A stretch of 43,647 nucleotides of DNA from contig MWDM01000013.1 of assembly GCA_002070565.1 (NCBI GenBank), positions 1 to 43,647 of the forward strand, read 5' to 3'. Under the pieces are notes generated by a model. The model did not search any database and had not been told where the DNA came from. It saw nothing but the letters and a program-made list of their open reading frames with translations. A program made the translations under genes and the position numbers. This document shows positions 17,784-27,599 of the stretch, one piece after another. This stretch comes from Bacteroidetes bacterium ADurb.Bin139. GTDB taxonomy: Bacteria > Bacteroidota > Bacteroidia > Bacteroidales > UBA932. The first letter of the stretch is position 1, and each line of letters starts with the position of its first letter.

Positions 17784-20700
17784 TTAGTTAAAAAGATACT
17801 TTATACCAACCTGCAGAGACCAGCACTGGCCAATGGCATGACTGTAATCCCAGGTTCTGGCACCTGCCCCTACCTTTGTCTTGAATACCGGAACGCCCTG
17901 GTCGTTGATATTATCCAGTTGGAGGATACGTCCGCTCATTGCCTCGGTAGAGAGTATCTGGTGGACACCCCAGGTGCTGTTGAACAAGTTGCCAATGTTT
18001 TGAAAATCAACGTTTAGCTGAAGGGCGTTCCTGGTTTTGCCAATTCTGACCACGAAATCATGTGCATAACGGAAGTCAAAACGGTGGACCCAGGGTGAAT
18101 AGACACTGTATGCTTCTGCGTACTTTCCTTTGTTCTTTGACAGGTAAGCATCCTGGTCTGCATAAGCCCAGTAGCGTTCACGGTCGCTTTGGGAAGCGAA
18201 AAGGATTTCGGAATCGTCTTTGGGTATGTACATTACATCGTAAGCCATATTGTCCCCGTTGAAGTCGCCGTAATACATATAGGTATAGTTGGAACCACCG
18301 CGATAGCCTTCATAGAACAGGGAGAAGTGGTTGTTGCTCTTGTCTTTGTAGGAGACAGAAGCAATAACACGGTCAGGAGTAACATACTGGGAATTGCTGA
18401 GTCCGGCAAAGTTGGGGCCTTCCACTGTGGGAATATACAGGTAGGCGGACTCTGCATTGGAACCGGGCATGCCTGTGATCTGTTTCATAACCGTATGGGT
18501 GTATGATGCCATGATGTGCAGGTTTTCGACCGGAGTCATGTTCAACGTGAAGCTGCCTGTCCAGCCATATCCTTTCCTGGTGTTGGTAAGGACGAAGGCA
18601 TCGGTAGTGGTGTATTTGTAAGCAGAAGGATAAATGTGACGCCTGTCGGGCCCGTTCAACTGGGTAAATCCGGCGTTTTCCTTGATGTTCCAGTTCAGCA
18701 GCTGGATTCCGTTGATGGTCTTGTTGAAAATATATTCACCACTTATAGAGAAGGGGAACGAGGTGGGGAAATTGTAATCCAGCGCAATGGAGGATTTCCA
18801 TACCTGGGGCATCCTGAAGTTGGGATCAATTCCGTTGATCTGGGAGGGTTTCACTCCGTCTTCGGGAGAAATGGTTTTTGGGAATTTCTTGGGATCCAGG
18901 CTATGGAGCTTCTCAATGAGTGCGTCCACATCGGTGATCATGTCACCCTGGAATGCAGCCAGAAGGGCATCGGGATTGGCAACGCCGCCTGAATATCTGG
19001 TGGAAATTGCCACAATGTTCTGAACCATACCCGAGTTGGTGGGCATATTGGTGAAGAATACCAGCGGAAGACGTCCCGAGAACAATCCGGAACCTCCGCG
19101 GACCTTCAGGGAGCGGTTGCCGAACACGTCCCAGTTGAATCCTATGCGTGGAGAAACCTGGAGTTTTGGTTTGGGCCATTTACCGGTATCAACGCTCTTG
19201 CCATCATATTCAATCTCATAAATGGCATTGTTTCGCATCAGGTCCTTATTGTTGAAAACGATTTCATCAAGACGGACTCCATAATTAACTTTAAAGTTGT
19301 TACCCAGACTCCATTCGTCCTGCAGGTACAGGCCAAACTGCACAAAGCGAACGCGGGCAGCCGGGTTTTGTTCGCCGTCATAACCATAGGTGAGGGCTAC
19401 TGTTTCGGGAACAGCCCCGGTCAAAAAGTCGTCCAGACTGCGGTAACGGTAGTACCCCGTTCCGTTTCTCATATAAGAGTTGTCGGCCATCTGGTATTCA
19501 AAGCTCAGGCCGGCGGTAATTTTGTGGTTGCCCTTGTATAAGGTAATATCGTCCTTTGCGTTGATCACGGTGTTGTGAACCCCGTTGTTCCAGGTAAACA
19601 GTTCGTACCCGGCAGACATGTAAGGAACGATTGCCTGGGTGATCTTGCCGTTGTTTACGGTGTACCCTTCCAGAATGTCAATGAAGGGGAACTTGGCAGA
19701 ATTCGATCCGCGGATATCGTCAAGCTGGGAATAGGTAACCAGCAGCTGGTTGGCAACATTGTCTCCAAAACGGCTGTTAAGGTCCACAGAGATGGAATTT
19801 ACAATGTTATCCATGGAGTACATGGAATTGGCAAAAGCCATGGAATACTGTCCCAGGCGGCTTTCCGTGGTGCGCTGTATACAGTTGGAGGAAGATGCAT
19901 TGGTGTTATTCCAGCCCCTGTTCAATGTGTAGTTGTAACGGATGGCCAGGTTGTGGTTTTTGCTGATATTCCAGTCCAGGCGGGCCAATATCTTCATGTT
20001 GCTTTCATTGGCCGGATAATCGGTATAGGAACCGGTATCGTAGCCGTATTTGCTCATCAGGAAATCAGAAACCCTCTTCATATCGGCCATGGTGGTACGG
20101 GAAATGTAAAGGTCGGTATTGGCAACACCGTCAACTGAAGGCCTCCAGCGGTTTACAATGGTGGGAGTCTTGGTGTATTCAAAGTTGACAAAGAAGAACA
20201 GTTTGTTTTTGACAATGGGACCACCCAGCGTGGCGCCGTAGGTGGTATTGCGGTCGATGCCCCTGTTGCCAAGTTCTACGCCATCAACTGTGTTACCCCG
20301 CATATTTTCATTGCGGTGGTATACATAGGCGCTCCCCCTCAGGGTGTTTGTCCCGGATTTGGTGATGGCGTTCACTCCGCCGCCAATGAAGTTGGTCTGG
20401 CGGACATCAAAAGGAGCAATTACCACCTGGACTTCTTCAATGGCATCTATGGAAATAGGGGTGCCGCCACCGGGAAGGCTGGAACTAAGACCAAAGTTGT
20501 TGTTGAAATTGGCCCCGTCAACCGTGAAATTGGAGGAACGGCCATCGCCGCCGGCAAAGCTCATGCCGCTGCCGCCGTAGGGAGAAAGTTTGGCAACGTC
20601 AGTAATGCTTCTGCTTATGGTAGGCAGACTCTGGATGTTCTGGTTGGAAATATTGGTAGAAGAACCAAATTTTTCTCCTGCAAAAGCAGATGAAGCAGAG

Positions 20701-21071
20701 GCTACTATAACAATATCTTCCAGCTGGAAGGCTTCTTCCTTGAGTTCAGTACTTAAATTGTATTGATCTCCAAGTTGAAGGGTGATGTCGGTGAAATTCA
20801 TTGTTTGGTATCCGATGTAAGATATTTCTACCTTGTAGGGACCTCCGGGACGCATCCCCTGAATCGTATAGCGCCCATCATTGTTGGTTACGGCTGCATA
20901 CATGGTCCCTGAAGGCACGTGGGTAGCCACCAGGGTTACTCCTGCTGCAGCTGCTCCCGCCTCGTCTGTGATTCTGCCACCAAGAGACGAAGTGGTCACC
21001 TGGGCGTTAGCACCCACACTCAGAAAAATTAACGCCACAAAAGCAAGAAAACATTGAATTACTTTTTTCAT
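17784..21071 (-). CDS. TonB-dependent outer-membrane receptor with N-terminal regulatory-like domain
   Basis: A 1095-residue beta-barrel transporter of the outer membrane. A signal peptide (1-23, ending GANA) is followed by a carboxypeptidase-regulatory-like domain (about 28-110, GGRITDEAGAAAAGVTLVAT), a plug (about 130-260, SRSITDVAKLSPYGGSGMSF, then NFTVDGANFNN and DAIEEVQVVIAPFDVRQTNF), and a long barrel ending in LQVGIKYLFN with the usual terminal aromatic. The plug sequence resembles the Oar-like subgroup rather than SusC, and no SusD-like gene accompanies it. It sits between a surface nuclease and an OB-repeat lipoprotein, suggesting uptake of nucleic-acid fragments or nucleosides (inference). 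It has its own -7 box in the upstream gap. Confidence 0.92.
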   Translation of the reverse strand: MKKVIQCFLAFVALIFLSVGANAQVTTSSLGGRITDEAGAAAAGVTLVATHVPSGTMYAAVTNNDGRYTIQGMRPGGPYKVEISYIGYQTMNFTDITLQLGDQYNLSTELKEEAFQLEDIVIVASASSAFAGEKFGSSTNISNQNIQSLPTISRSITDVAKLSPYGGSGMSFAGGDGRSSNFTVDGANFNNNFGLSSSLPGGGTPISIDAIEEVQVVIAPFDVRQTNFIGGGVNAITKSGTNTLRGSAYVYHRNENMRGNTVDGVELGNRGIDRNTTYGATLGGPIVKNKLFFFVNFEYTKTPTIVNRWRPSVDGVANTDLYISRTTMADMKRVSDFLMSKYGYDTGSYTDYPANESNMKILARLDWNISKNHNLAIRYNYTLNRGWNNTNASSSNCIQRTTESRLGQYSMAFANSMYSMDNIVNSISVDLNSRFGDNVANQLLVTYSQLDDIRGSNSAKFPFIDILEGYTVNNGKITQAIVPYMSAGYELFTWNNGVHNTVINAKDDITLYKGNHKITAGLSFEYQMADNSYMRNGTGYYRYRSLDDFLTGAVPETVALTYGYDGEQNPAARVRFVQFGLYLQDEWSLGNNFKVNYGVRLDEIVFNNKDLMRNNAIYEIEYDGKSVDTGKWPKPKLQVSPRIGFNWDVFGNRSLKVRGGSGLFSGRLPLVFFTNMPTNSGMVQNIVAISTRYSGGVANPDALLAAFQGDMITDVDALIEKLHSLDPKKFPKTISPEDGVKPSQINGIDPNFRMPQVWKSSIALDYNFPTSFPFSISGEYIFNKTINGIQLLNWNIKENAGFTQLNGPDRRHIYPSAYKYTTTDAFVLTNTRKGYGWTGSFTLNMTPVENLHIMASYTHTVMKQITGMPGSNAESAYLYIPTVEGPNFAGLSNSQYVTPDRVIASVSYKDKSNNHFSLFYEGYRGGSNYTYMYYGDFNGDNMAYDVMYIPKDDSEILFASQSDRERYWAYADQDAYLSKNKGKYAEAYSVYSPWVHRFDFRYAHDFVVRIGKTRNALQLNVDFQNIGNLFNSTWGVHQILSTEAMSGRILQLDNINDQGVPVFKTKVGAGARTWDYSHAIGQCWSLQVGIKYLFN

Positions 21072-21123
21072 AGATGTTTATTTAGGTTGTTATAAGTTAC
21101 TATACAGGATTCAAAAAACAGTG

Positions 21124-21131
21124 CAAATATA
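21124..21131 (-). promoter_or_regulatory. -7 promoter element for the TonB-dependent receptor gene
   Basis: The minus strand reads TATATTTG, matching TAnnTTTG, 53 bases upstream of the receptor ATG. A TTTG lies 16 bases further upstream, closer than the usual 19-21, so the -33 assignment is weak. It would allow expression separate from the nuclease gene. Confidence 0.5.
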
Positions 21132-21141
21132 TGACAAATTA

Positions 21142-23211
21142 TCAATTCAAACCCCAATCCGCGGGTTTGCAGGAAGCCTCGATGGCCAGTTCTATGTTAT
21201 CAGGTAAATTGTGGAAAAAATCAAAGCCTGTAAGCGTTTCCATATCTTTAACGCTTCTGGCATCGGCAGCTGTGGGATACAATGCGGTGTGGGTACGGTT
21301 TTCGTACCAGAAACCAATAGAGGAATAACCCCCGTTCTCTGTCTGGCCGGCTTTATATTTCAACAATACTTTATAGTACAACTTTGGAACAGCCACTTTG
21401 TTGCCATTGTTGTCTTCCACATAATCAATATTTTTATTTTCTGCTGTCTGGATCATGGCTCCCGTGACCACATATAATGTATCACAGGCCTGAGCCCATC
21501 CCCTGACGTAAACTTCCAGGTTTCCCCAGAGGTTTTGATTCAACGATCCGTTTTGCGCCGTCAGGTTGGTAAAATAGAAAGTACTGGCATTGACCTCATC
21601 CGAATAGAGCCTGTCTGCAGAAGGCAACTGGTGGCCCCTGTCGTAACCGGATCCCCCAAATGAACTGAACAAAACCGGCTGGTAGCGTTTTGGAACCTTG
21701 GGATTGTAGTCCCATAAGTCTGTACGGCTCCCGCTGCCAATAATCTCCCGGTAAAGCGGGTAAGCCACCCAATGGGAAAGACGGTTTTGAGTATCATACC
21801 AGAATGCGTAATTGCGGACGCTCTTTCCCCTGACAGAGGTCATGTGAGATATATAGGCAAACGATTCCTGCTCCCGGACCGCGGGCAACTCCATCCAGGC
21901 ACGGACCGGATCCGAAACCAATGCCTCGAAGGGGCTTTGTGTGATATGCAGTGTAAGCGTATTCTGTGATACACCGGTATCGGTGGTGGAAAAAACAATG
22001 TTGGCGCTGCGGGTTCCGGATAAGGAGGGATTTTGCGTATAGGTAACGGTAACCGGTGCAGAACCGCTCCCGGAGCCGGGTGAGACGGTAAAATTATCCT
22101 GGTCTGAAGAAGTGACGCTCCATGTTACATTGGCAGCCAGCGAGACCGTGAATTGCCCCGCCTCGCCGGGTACTTCTTTTTCTGTAGTCGGGAGCGAGAA
22201 GGTAGGTGCGGTATAAAAGCGCTCCCCTGTAAGGCCTTCCCAATCGGAAGACGTGGCAAAGGATATCTGGTAACGCCTGTTATATACTCCGGCAATGCCT
22301 TTGATAACCCCGCTGCCTGGAGGCACAGTGACATCTTTGAATGAAGAATACCTGGAGGAAAAGACATCAAATGTCTCTTTGGTTTTGGCAACCATAACAA
22401 TAGAGGTATGGGCTGACCCAACAACAAATGTCTTGTTCAGGTCTTCATCTGCCACCTGCACAGAAGGAATGGCCACGTACATAGACTCATAATTGCCGGT
22501 TAGCAGGTCGGCTGCCGATATTTCTTTTGCCACCAGTGCTTCCGTACCGGTTTTTGTGATATTGGCCAGGGGAATGCCGTTCACCTGAAGGGGCCCGTTG
22601 TTGTATACAGACAGGGTCTGGTCTTTAAGCTGGATTTCAACCTTATCCCCCTGTCTGAAGGTGGTGTTGTCCTCGGCACAATAGAGCTGGATGCCGGCCG
22701 ATCCGTCACTGACAACCATGGCCTTTAGAGATGTGTAATTGTTCAGACCACCGTTGTCTGATTTCAGGTAATTGCTTATGACGGTAGCCTTAACCACAAT
22801 TTTTTCTGTCACCTTAACATCTACACCCTTGTACAGGGCACGTAGCTGGGAAACAGTCCGGTAAAGGATTTCCTGTTCTTTCTGGACAACGGAAATGCGA
22901 ACTTCCTTTTCTGCTGAATAAATCTTTACAGCTGCTGTGCGATCGGGGCCGGTATTGGCTTTTGCAGTAAGTGTGATGTTACTGCTTCCCTGACCCTGAA
23001 GGGGTGTAACGGAAAGCCAGTCGCTTCCCTCTGTTACAGCCACAGACCAGTTGCAATTGGCCGTTACCTGGACAAGCTGATCCGCTGCAGAAGCACTGAA
23101 GGTAATCTGTGTCTTATCCAGGGAAAGTGTCTGTGGTTCAGGCTGCTCGCTACACGATGCAAGAATGAATGCCGCAGCCATAAGAACTCTGCTGATTTTT
23201 CTAAGCTGCAT
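21142..23211 (-). CDS. BACON/OB-fold lipoprotein with C-terminal DNA/RNA non-specific endonuclease domain
   Basis: 689 residues from the ATG at 23211, chosen because MQLRKISRVL leads into a clean lipobox (LASC, Cys20); the frame is open 19 codons further up. Domain order: BACON about 27-113, OB-like region about 116-330, BACON about 350-430 (VTWSVTSSDQDNFTVSPGSG), then a NUC1 beta-beta-alpha-metal nuclease about 450-685. The nuclease motif is DRGHQLPSADR, with catalytic His527, and the metal-binding asparagine region FTNLTAQNGSLNQNLW follows. Enzymes of this family cut DNA and RNA without sequence preference, and lipidation plus BACON domains place it outside the inner membrane, probably on the surface. 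It is first in the operon with the receptor and the OB-repeat lipoprotein. Confidence 0.9.
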   Translation of the reverse strand: MQLRKISRVLMAAAFILASCSEQPEPQTLSLDKTQITFSASAADQLVQVTANCNWSVAVTEGSDWLSVTPLQGQGSSNITLTAKANTGPDRTAAVKIYSAEKEVRISVVQKEQEILYRTVSQLRALYKGVDVKVTEKIVVKATVISNYLKSDNGGLNNYTSLKAMVVSDGSAGIQLYCAEDNTTFRQGDKVEIQLKDQTLSVYNNGPLQVNGIPLANITKTGTEALVAKEISAADLLTGNYESMYVAIPSVQVADEDLNKTFVVGSAHTSIVMVAKTKETFDVFSSRYSSFKDVTVPPGSGVIKGIAGVYNRRYQISFATSSDWEGLTGERFYTAPTFSLPTTEKEVPGEAGQFTVSLAANVTWSVTSSDQDNFTVSPGSGSGSAPVTVTYTQNPSLSGTRSANIVFSTTDTGVSQNTLTLHITQSPFEALVSDPVRAWMELPAVREQESFAYISHMTSVRGKSVRNYAFWYDTQNRLSHWVAYPLYREIIGSGSRTDLWDYNPKVPKRYQPVLFSSFGGSGYDRGHQLPSADRLYSDEVNASTFYFTNLTAQNGSLNQNLWGNLEVYVRGWAQACDTLYVVTGAMIQTAENKNIDYVEDNNGNKVAVPKLYYKVLLKYKAGQTENGGYSSIGFWYENRTHTALYPTAADARSVKDMETLTGFDFFHNLPDNIELAIEASCKPADWGLN

Positions 23212-23265
23212 AAGTTTTCTGTTTTTCCCGGTTACTTTCTGTGACGAACCTTGTCTGTTAAACGG

Positions 23266-23273
23266 CAAAATTA
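23266..23273 (-). promoter_or_regulatory. -7 promoter element for the nuclease gene
   Basis: The minus strand reads TAATTTTG, matching TAnnTTTG, 55 bases before the chosen ATG at 23211. The -33 region is not convincing. Its position also supports the start at 23211 over the in-frame codon at 23268, which would lie on the promoter. Confidence 0.45.
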
Positions 23274-23420
23274 TAAAATTATCCGCCGTAACGGGTTGGA
23301 ATATAATTTTAAATAGTCCGGAAAAACGTAATCTGCTGTTTATGTGTTATATAAATTATCAACAAAGGTGCGTTTTTTATAAACAAAAAAAATTAAAATT
23401 TTCCCGTTCAAAAGATTGTT

Positions 23421-23428
23421 TACCTTTG
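23421..23428 (+). promoter_or_regulatory. -7 promoter element for metK
   Basis: TACCTTTG matches the consensus exactly at its fixed positions. Transcription would start near 23435, giving a leader of about 57 bases that holds the riboswitch-like sequence. Confidence 0.65.
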
Positions 23429-23443
23429 TCACCCAATTGACAT

Positions 23444-23491
23444 ACTTGTGGACAGATTTGCTTGCTTGCAACCACATTGAAAAATGCTAAA
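23444..23491 (+). promoter_or_regulatory. Candidate SAM-II riboswitch upstream of metK
   Basis: The leader has the conserved pieces of the SAM-II (SAM-alpha) pseudoknot in order: a 5' stem arm TGTGG (23447-23451), ATTTG in the first loop (23456-23460), GCTTGCA followed by the closing arm CCACA (23472-23476), the A-rich segment ATTGAAAAA, and GCTAAA (23486-23491) directly before the metK ATG. In SAM-II RNAs the 3' GCTAAA strand joins the pseudoknot and hides the ribosome-binding region when S-adenosylmethionine binds. SAM-II is known from Alphaproteobacteria and Bacteroidota. The gene it controls makes SAM, so feedback is sensible. Recognition is from memory of the consensus, without a covariance-model search. 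Confidence 0.72.
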
Positions 23492-24703
23492 ATGAGAACA
23501 CTATTCACTTCTGAATCGGTGTCTGAAGGACACCCCGACAAAATCGCTGACCAAATAGCCGATGCCATCCTGGATGAGTTTATAAGACTTGATCCCGAAT
23601 CAAAAGTGGCTTGTGAGGTCTTTGTCACAACCGGACTGGTGATCATTGGCGGCGAGGTGCGCTCCAATGCCTGGGTGGACATCAGGGAGGTAGCCCGCAA
23701 AGTCATAACCGACATCGGGTACACAAAGGCCGCGTATAAATTCGATGCCGAATCTTGTGGCATCATTTCTCTTATAGAGAACCAGTCTCCGGACATTTTT
23801 CAGGGCGTTGTAAGAGATAACCCCGACGAACAGGGGGCCGGAGACCAGGGTATGATGTTTGGATACGCCTGTACCGAGACCGAAGAGCTCATGCCGCTTC
23901 CCATTGTCCTTTCACACATCACCCTGATGGAGCTTGCTTCCGTCCGCAAGGAAGGCCGGCAGATGACCTACCTGAGGCCCGATTCAAAATGCCAGTTCAC
24001 CATAGAATACGATGAAAACCAGAAAGCACAGCGCATAGACACCCTGGTTTTATCCACACAGCACGATCCTTTTGCGCGGGATCAGGTGATGCAGCAACAG
24101 ATCACAGAAGATGTCCGCACCATATTATTGCCCCGGGTTATAGACAAAGTTCACCTTTCCCGCAAACACCTGTTTGAGCACGATATGAAGCTGCTGGTCA
24201 ATCCCACCGGAAAATTTGTGATCGGGGGACCGCACGGAGACACCGGACTGACAGGGCGGAAGATCATTGTAGATACCTACGGGGGACGTGGTGCCCATGG
24301 TGGCGGCGCGTTTTCTGGAAAGGACCCGAGCAAGGTGGACCGTTCTGCCTGCTATGCTGCACGCCATATAGCCAAAAACCTGGTGGCAGCAGGAGCTGCC
24401 CGCGAAATCCTGGTGCAGCTGGCCTATGCCATTGGCGTTGCACAGCCGGTAAGTGTGAGCGTCAATACTTTCGGAACAGCTTTCACCAAAAAATCCGATG
24501 CTCAGATAGCAGAAATCATACTGGGGACTTATGACCTTCGCCCCGCTCGGATCATTGAGGAACTTCGGTTGAAAAACCCCATATACAGAGCCACTTCGGC
24601 TTATGGTCATTTTGGAAGGGATCCCTTTGTCAAAAATGGGATCGAATACTTTGCCTGGGAAAAACTCAATTACGCAGATACGTTTAAATCAAGGCTATTC
24701 TAA
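23492..24703 (+). CDS. metK: S-adenosylmethionine synthetase
   Basis: This cytosolic enzyme makes S-adenosylmethionine from methionine and ATP. From the ATG at 23492 it has 403 residues beginning [17 protein letters not shown], with the catalytic His14. An in-frame start 10 codons upstream would run through the riboswitch-like leader and is rejected. Family blocks are [12 protein letters not shown], the P-loop-like [20 protein letters not shown] and [19 protein letters not shown]. Length is within the family range. The promoter and putative SAM-II element upstream indicate feedback control at translation. Its 3' end overlaps the convergent lipoprotein gene by 9 bases. Confidence 0.97.
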   Translation: MRTLFTSESVSEGHPDKIADQIADAILDEFIRLDPESKVACEVFVTTGLVIIGGEVRSNAWVDIREVARKVITDIGYTKAAYKFDAESCGIISLIENQSPDIFQGVVRDNPDEQGAGDQGMMFGYACTETEELMPLPIVLSHITLMELASVRKEGRQMTYLRPDSKCQFTIEYDENQKAQRIDTLVLSTQHDPFARDQVMQQQITEDVRTILLPRVIDKVHLSRKHLFEHDMKLLVNPTGKFVIGGPHGDTGLTGRKIIVDTYGGRGAHGGGAFSGKDPSKVDRSACYAARHIAKNLVAAGAAREILVQLAYAIGVAQPVSVSVNTFGTAFTKKSDAQIAEIILGTYDLRPARIIEELRLKNPIYRATSAYGHFGRDPFVKNGIEYFAWEKLNYADTFKSRLF

Positions 24704-25081
24704 GGCATAAACTTTCCACTTCCTGCCTTCCCGGCGAAGTGTAATAAACGATTCACCCGGCCCGGGCAACCGGGAAAAGTCTACTTTGTAAGCCAGGCGT
24801 ACTGTATCTCCCCTGATCTTTTCAGGTGCCTGAACGGTCACCCTGATAGCAGACAGATAGCTTTTCACCTCCTGATGTTCCTCCTGAGAAAGCGAATCCA
24901 GGATGGACTGGGTTTTGTCAAGGATATCAGCTATTTGGGCGGTTGCGTAAACACGAGCCTGTTGATAATCAGAAGCAAAAAAAGATTCCAGAAAAGCCTG
25001 GGCAACCTGTTCCGGTTTCTGCCGGCAGCTACAGGCGCTCAAAGTGGCCAGGCATAATGTGATTAATAAAAAATGTCTCAT
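24695..25081 (-). CDS. Small lipoprotein, NTF2-like (DUF4878-like)
   Basis: 128 residues with lipobox LSAC (Cys17). The mature part begins [24 protein letters not shown] and ends [13 protein letters not shown], the helix-then-beta pattern of DUF4878-type, NTF2-fold lipoproteins in Bacteroidota. No catalytic residues can be named and the function is unknown. Its ATG overlaps the mutS2 stop by 4 bases, so it is the last gene of the comF-cdaA-mutS2 run, and its 3' end overlaps metK on the opposite strand. Confidence 0.8.
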   Translation of the reverse strand: MRHFLLITLCLATLSACSCRQKPEQVAQAFLESFFASDYQQARVYATAQIADILDKTQSILDSLSQEEHQEVKSYLSAIRVTVQAPEKIRGDTVRLAYKVDFSRLPGPGESFITLRREGRKWKVYALE

Positions 25082-27591
25082 TTCAAATATACTACGGTTA
25101 TTCCGGGTCCTCCCCTTTCTACGTGTTCATCCTGGAACGAAGCCACTCCGGGAGCTGTTTTCAGATAATCTCTGATCTGGGTGCGCAATGCGCCGGTACC
25201 TGTCCCGTGCAGGATATCCACCTGCTCCATTCCCAGGACCAGGGCGTCGTCCAGAAAACGTATCACTTCCTCCAGGGCTTCACCGCCCCTGAGTCCGCGA
25301 ACATCCAGGTGTGGGTAAAATTGCAGGCGCCGGGCCTGTAGTTCATCAGGGTTGGCGGCCTGTGGACTAATTTTTATGCGGGTATGGGTGCGGTATTCAT
25401 TCTGTGAAATTTTCTCCAGTCCTGAAATATCTGTCCAGGTAACCATCTGACCCATTCCAATATGGGCTTTGTTGCCCTTAATCCTGAGTATTTCTCCCAC
25501 CATGGTTCCGTCTTTGGTGCGGACCTTGTCACCGGTGGCCAGAGGTCCTGTTTCCTTTGGTGAATCCTGTACCCGGTGACTGGTTATCCCTTCCTGTCCC
25601 GATCGCTTTTCACGTTGCTGTTTCCGTTTTTCACCAGCCTCTTTTCTCTTGCGCAACTGTTCCATCTTACGCATGATCTTCTGATCTTCTGCATCCGTTG
25701 GCTCCTGCGAAAGTGTTTTCCTGAATTCCTGCAGGTCATCCCGCACACGCCTGGTTTTTTCTTTTTCGGCCTGGGATTCCTTTATTTCTTTAATCGTGTT
25801 TTCAATTTTACGGTTGGCCTGATCTACGATCCTGAGCGCCTGGTTGCGGGCTTCGTCCAGCATTTTTTTACGCAGCAGACGGATCTCTGTCAGTTCGGTC
25901 TGGTATTTATCCGTTATGTTTTCCAGTGTTTTGTCTGTCTGGTTGATACGTGCCACCTTTTCCTCCCATTTCCTGCGATTGCGGGCAATGTTGCGGATGT
26001 ACCGCTCTGTTTGAACAAAGCCGGCACCGGCTTTTTCCTGTGCTGCCTGAATCAGGTCTGAAGGCAGGCCCATTTTACGGGCCAGCTCAAAGGCAAAAGA
26101 ATTTCCCGGGACTCCGGTTTCCAGCTTAAAGAGCGGTTGTATGTTCTGCACATCAAACTGCATGGCTCCGTTCAGTACACCTTTGCTGGTAGTGGCATAA
26201 AATTTCAGATTGGTGTAATGTGTTGTGATCACCCCAAAACTTCCACGCTGTTCCCACTGCACAAGCAACGTCTCGGCAATGGCACCCCCTGCTGCCGGTT
26301 CTGTTCCGGCTCCAAATTCATCTATCAGAATCAGAGACCTTTCATCTGCCTTTTCCAGGATCTCCTTCATGTTGAGCAAATGTGAGCTGTAGGTGCTCAA
26401 GTCGTTATCCAGGGATTGCTCGTCCCCGATGTCAAGGAAGATGGACAGGAATATGGAAAATTCCGAGGTTTCAGAAGCAGGGACCAGCAAACCGCATTGA
26501 AACATGTATTGCAACAATCCCACCGTTTTGAGACAAACCGATTTGCCCCCGGCGTTGGGTCCGGAAATGAGCAATATACGTTTTGTCGTATCCAGTTTTA
26601 AGGTAAGCGGCACAATCTGCTTTCCCTCCCTTTGCAAAGCCGTTTCCAGCAGGGGATGGCGCGCCCGCACCAGATAAAGTCCCTGTTGTTCATTGAACAC
26701 AGGCTTTCCTGCCTGCATCTTCAGAGCAAGCCTGGCTTTGGCGTGAATAAAATCAATGGTTCCTAAAAAACGCGCCTGTTCTATCAGATCGGGAAGATAT
26801 GGCCTCAAAAATCCTGCAAATTCCTGCAGGATCCTGGTAATTTCACGTTGTTGGGCAAATTCCAGCTCCCTGATCTGGTTGTTCAGGTTAACCACTTCCA
26901 TGGGTTCAATGAAAACGGTTTTACCGCTGGCCGATTCATCGCATATATATCCCTGAATTTTCTTCTTGTTCGCAGCCGGGACAGGTATCAGCACCCTTCC
27001 GTCCCTTACAGAGGCCGAGGCATCGGGCTCGGTAATCCCCTGGTCACGGGATTCCCTGAGAATGCTCTGGATTTTCTGAACTACCTGTTGTTCTTTCTTT
27101 TTTAAAGACTTGCGGATTTCTGCCAGCTCCGGGGAAGCATTGTCCCTGATAACACCGAATTTATCCAGCAAATGGTCGAGCCGCTGCGCTATGGCAGGAA
27201 AAAAAGTGACGGGCCGGCAGAGGGCTTTCAGCGCCGGGTAACTTTCCTGGCGGGTATGTTCGAAAAAGTGCAATAAAGCCCTTACCGTATTGATGGCCGT
27301 CTGAAGGTGGACAAGATCCTGAACCTGGGGAGCCCAGGCAGGCTGCGCCTCCATTTGCTGCAGGAACATAAGCGTGTCCTGATATCCGTCGGTAGGGAAT
27401 TGCTGCTCGAACAGGCAGATTTCACGCATTTCGGCCGTCCTGACCAGGGCAGTTTCCAGGGTATCGCGGTCGGTCATAAAGCCCATATTCTCTGCCAGCT
27501 CACGGCCACAAGGGCTCACGCACAGCTGTGTAAGCATCTCCCGTATCCTGTCAAAACCTATTTTTAGCTCAAACTGGTCCGGATAGATCAT
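25078..27591 (-). CDS. mutS2: Endonuclease MutS2
   Basis: The 837 residues match the family. The MutS-type ATPase has Walker A GPNAGGKS (344-351) and Walker B LILIDEFGAGTEP (Asp424, Glu425), followed by a long coiled coil (about 520-660) with charged repeats, a KOW-like segment (GDKVRTKDGTMVGEILRIKG), and a C-terminal Smr nuclease domain (LDVRGLRGGEALEEVIRFLD, then HGTGTGALR). The mismatch-recognition domain of MutS1 is absent. Known roles include suppression of recombination and, in some Firmicutes, rescue of collided ribosomes. It lies 8 bases after cdaA and overlaps the next lipoprotein gene. Confidence 0.96.
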   Translation of the reverse strand: MIYPDQFELKIGFDRIREMLTQLCVSPCGRELAENMGFMTDRDTLETALVRTAEMREICLFEQQFPTDGYQDTLMFLQQMEAQPAWAPQVQDLVHLQTAINTVRALLHFFEHTRQESYPALKALCRPVTFFPAIAQRLDHLLDKFGVIRDNASPELAEIRKSLKKKEQQVVQKIQSILRESRDQGITEPDASASVRDGRVLIPVPAANKKKIQGYICDESASGKTVFIEPMEVVNLNNQIRELEFAQQREITRILQEFAGFLRPYLPDLIEQARFLGTIDFIHAKARLALKMQAGKPVFNEQQGLYLVRARHPLLETALQREGKQIVPLTLKLDTTKRILLISGPNAGGKSVCLKTVGLLQYMFQCGLLVPASETSEFSIFLSIFLDIGDEQSLDNDLSTYSSHLLNMKEILEKADERSLILIDEFGAGTEPAAGGAIAETLLVQWEQRGSFGVITTHYTNLKFYATTSKGVLNGAMQFDVQNIQPLFKLETGVPGNSFAFELARKMGLPSDLIQAAQEKAGAGFVQTERYIRNIARNRRKWEEKVARINQTDKTLENITDKYQTELTEIRLLRKKMLDEARNQALRIVDQANRKIENTIKEIKESQAEKEKTRRVRDDLQEFRKTLSQEPTDAEDQKIMRKMEQLRKRKEAGEKRKQQREKRSGQEGITSHRVQDSPKETGPLATGDKVRTKDGTMVGEILRIKGNKAHIGMGQMVTWTDISGLEKISQNEYRTHTRIKISPQAANPDELQARRLQFYPHLDVRGLRGGEALEEVIRFLDDALVLGMEQVDILHGTGTGALRTQIRDYLKTAPGVASFQDEHVERGGPGITVVYLK

Positions 27592-27599
27592 GGTGGTTC

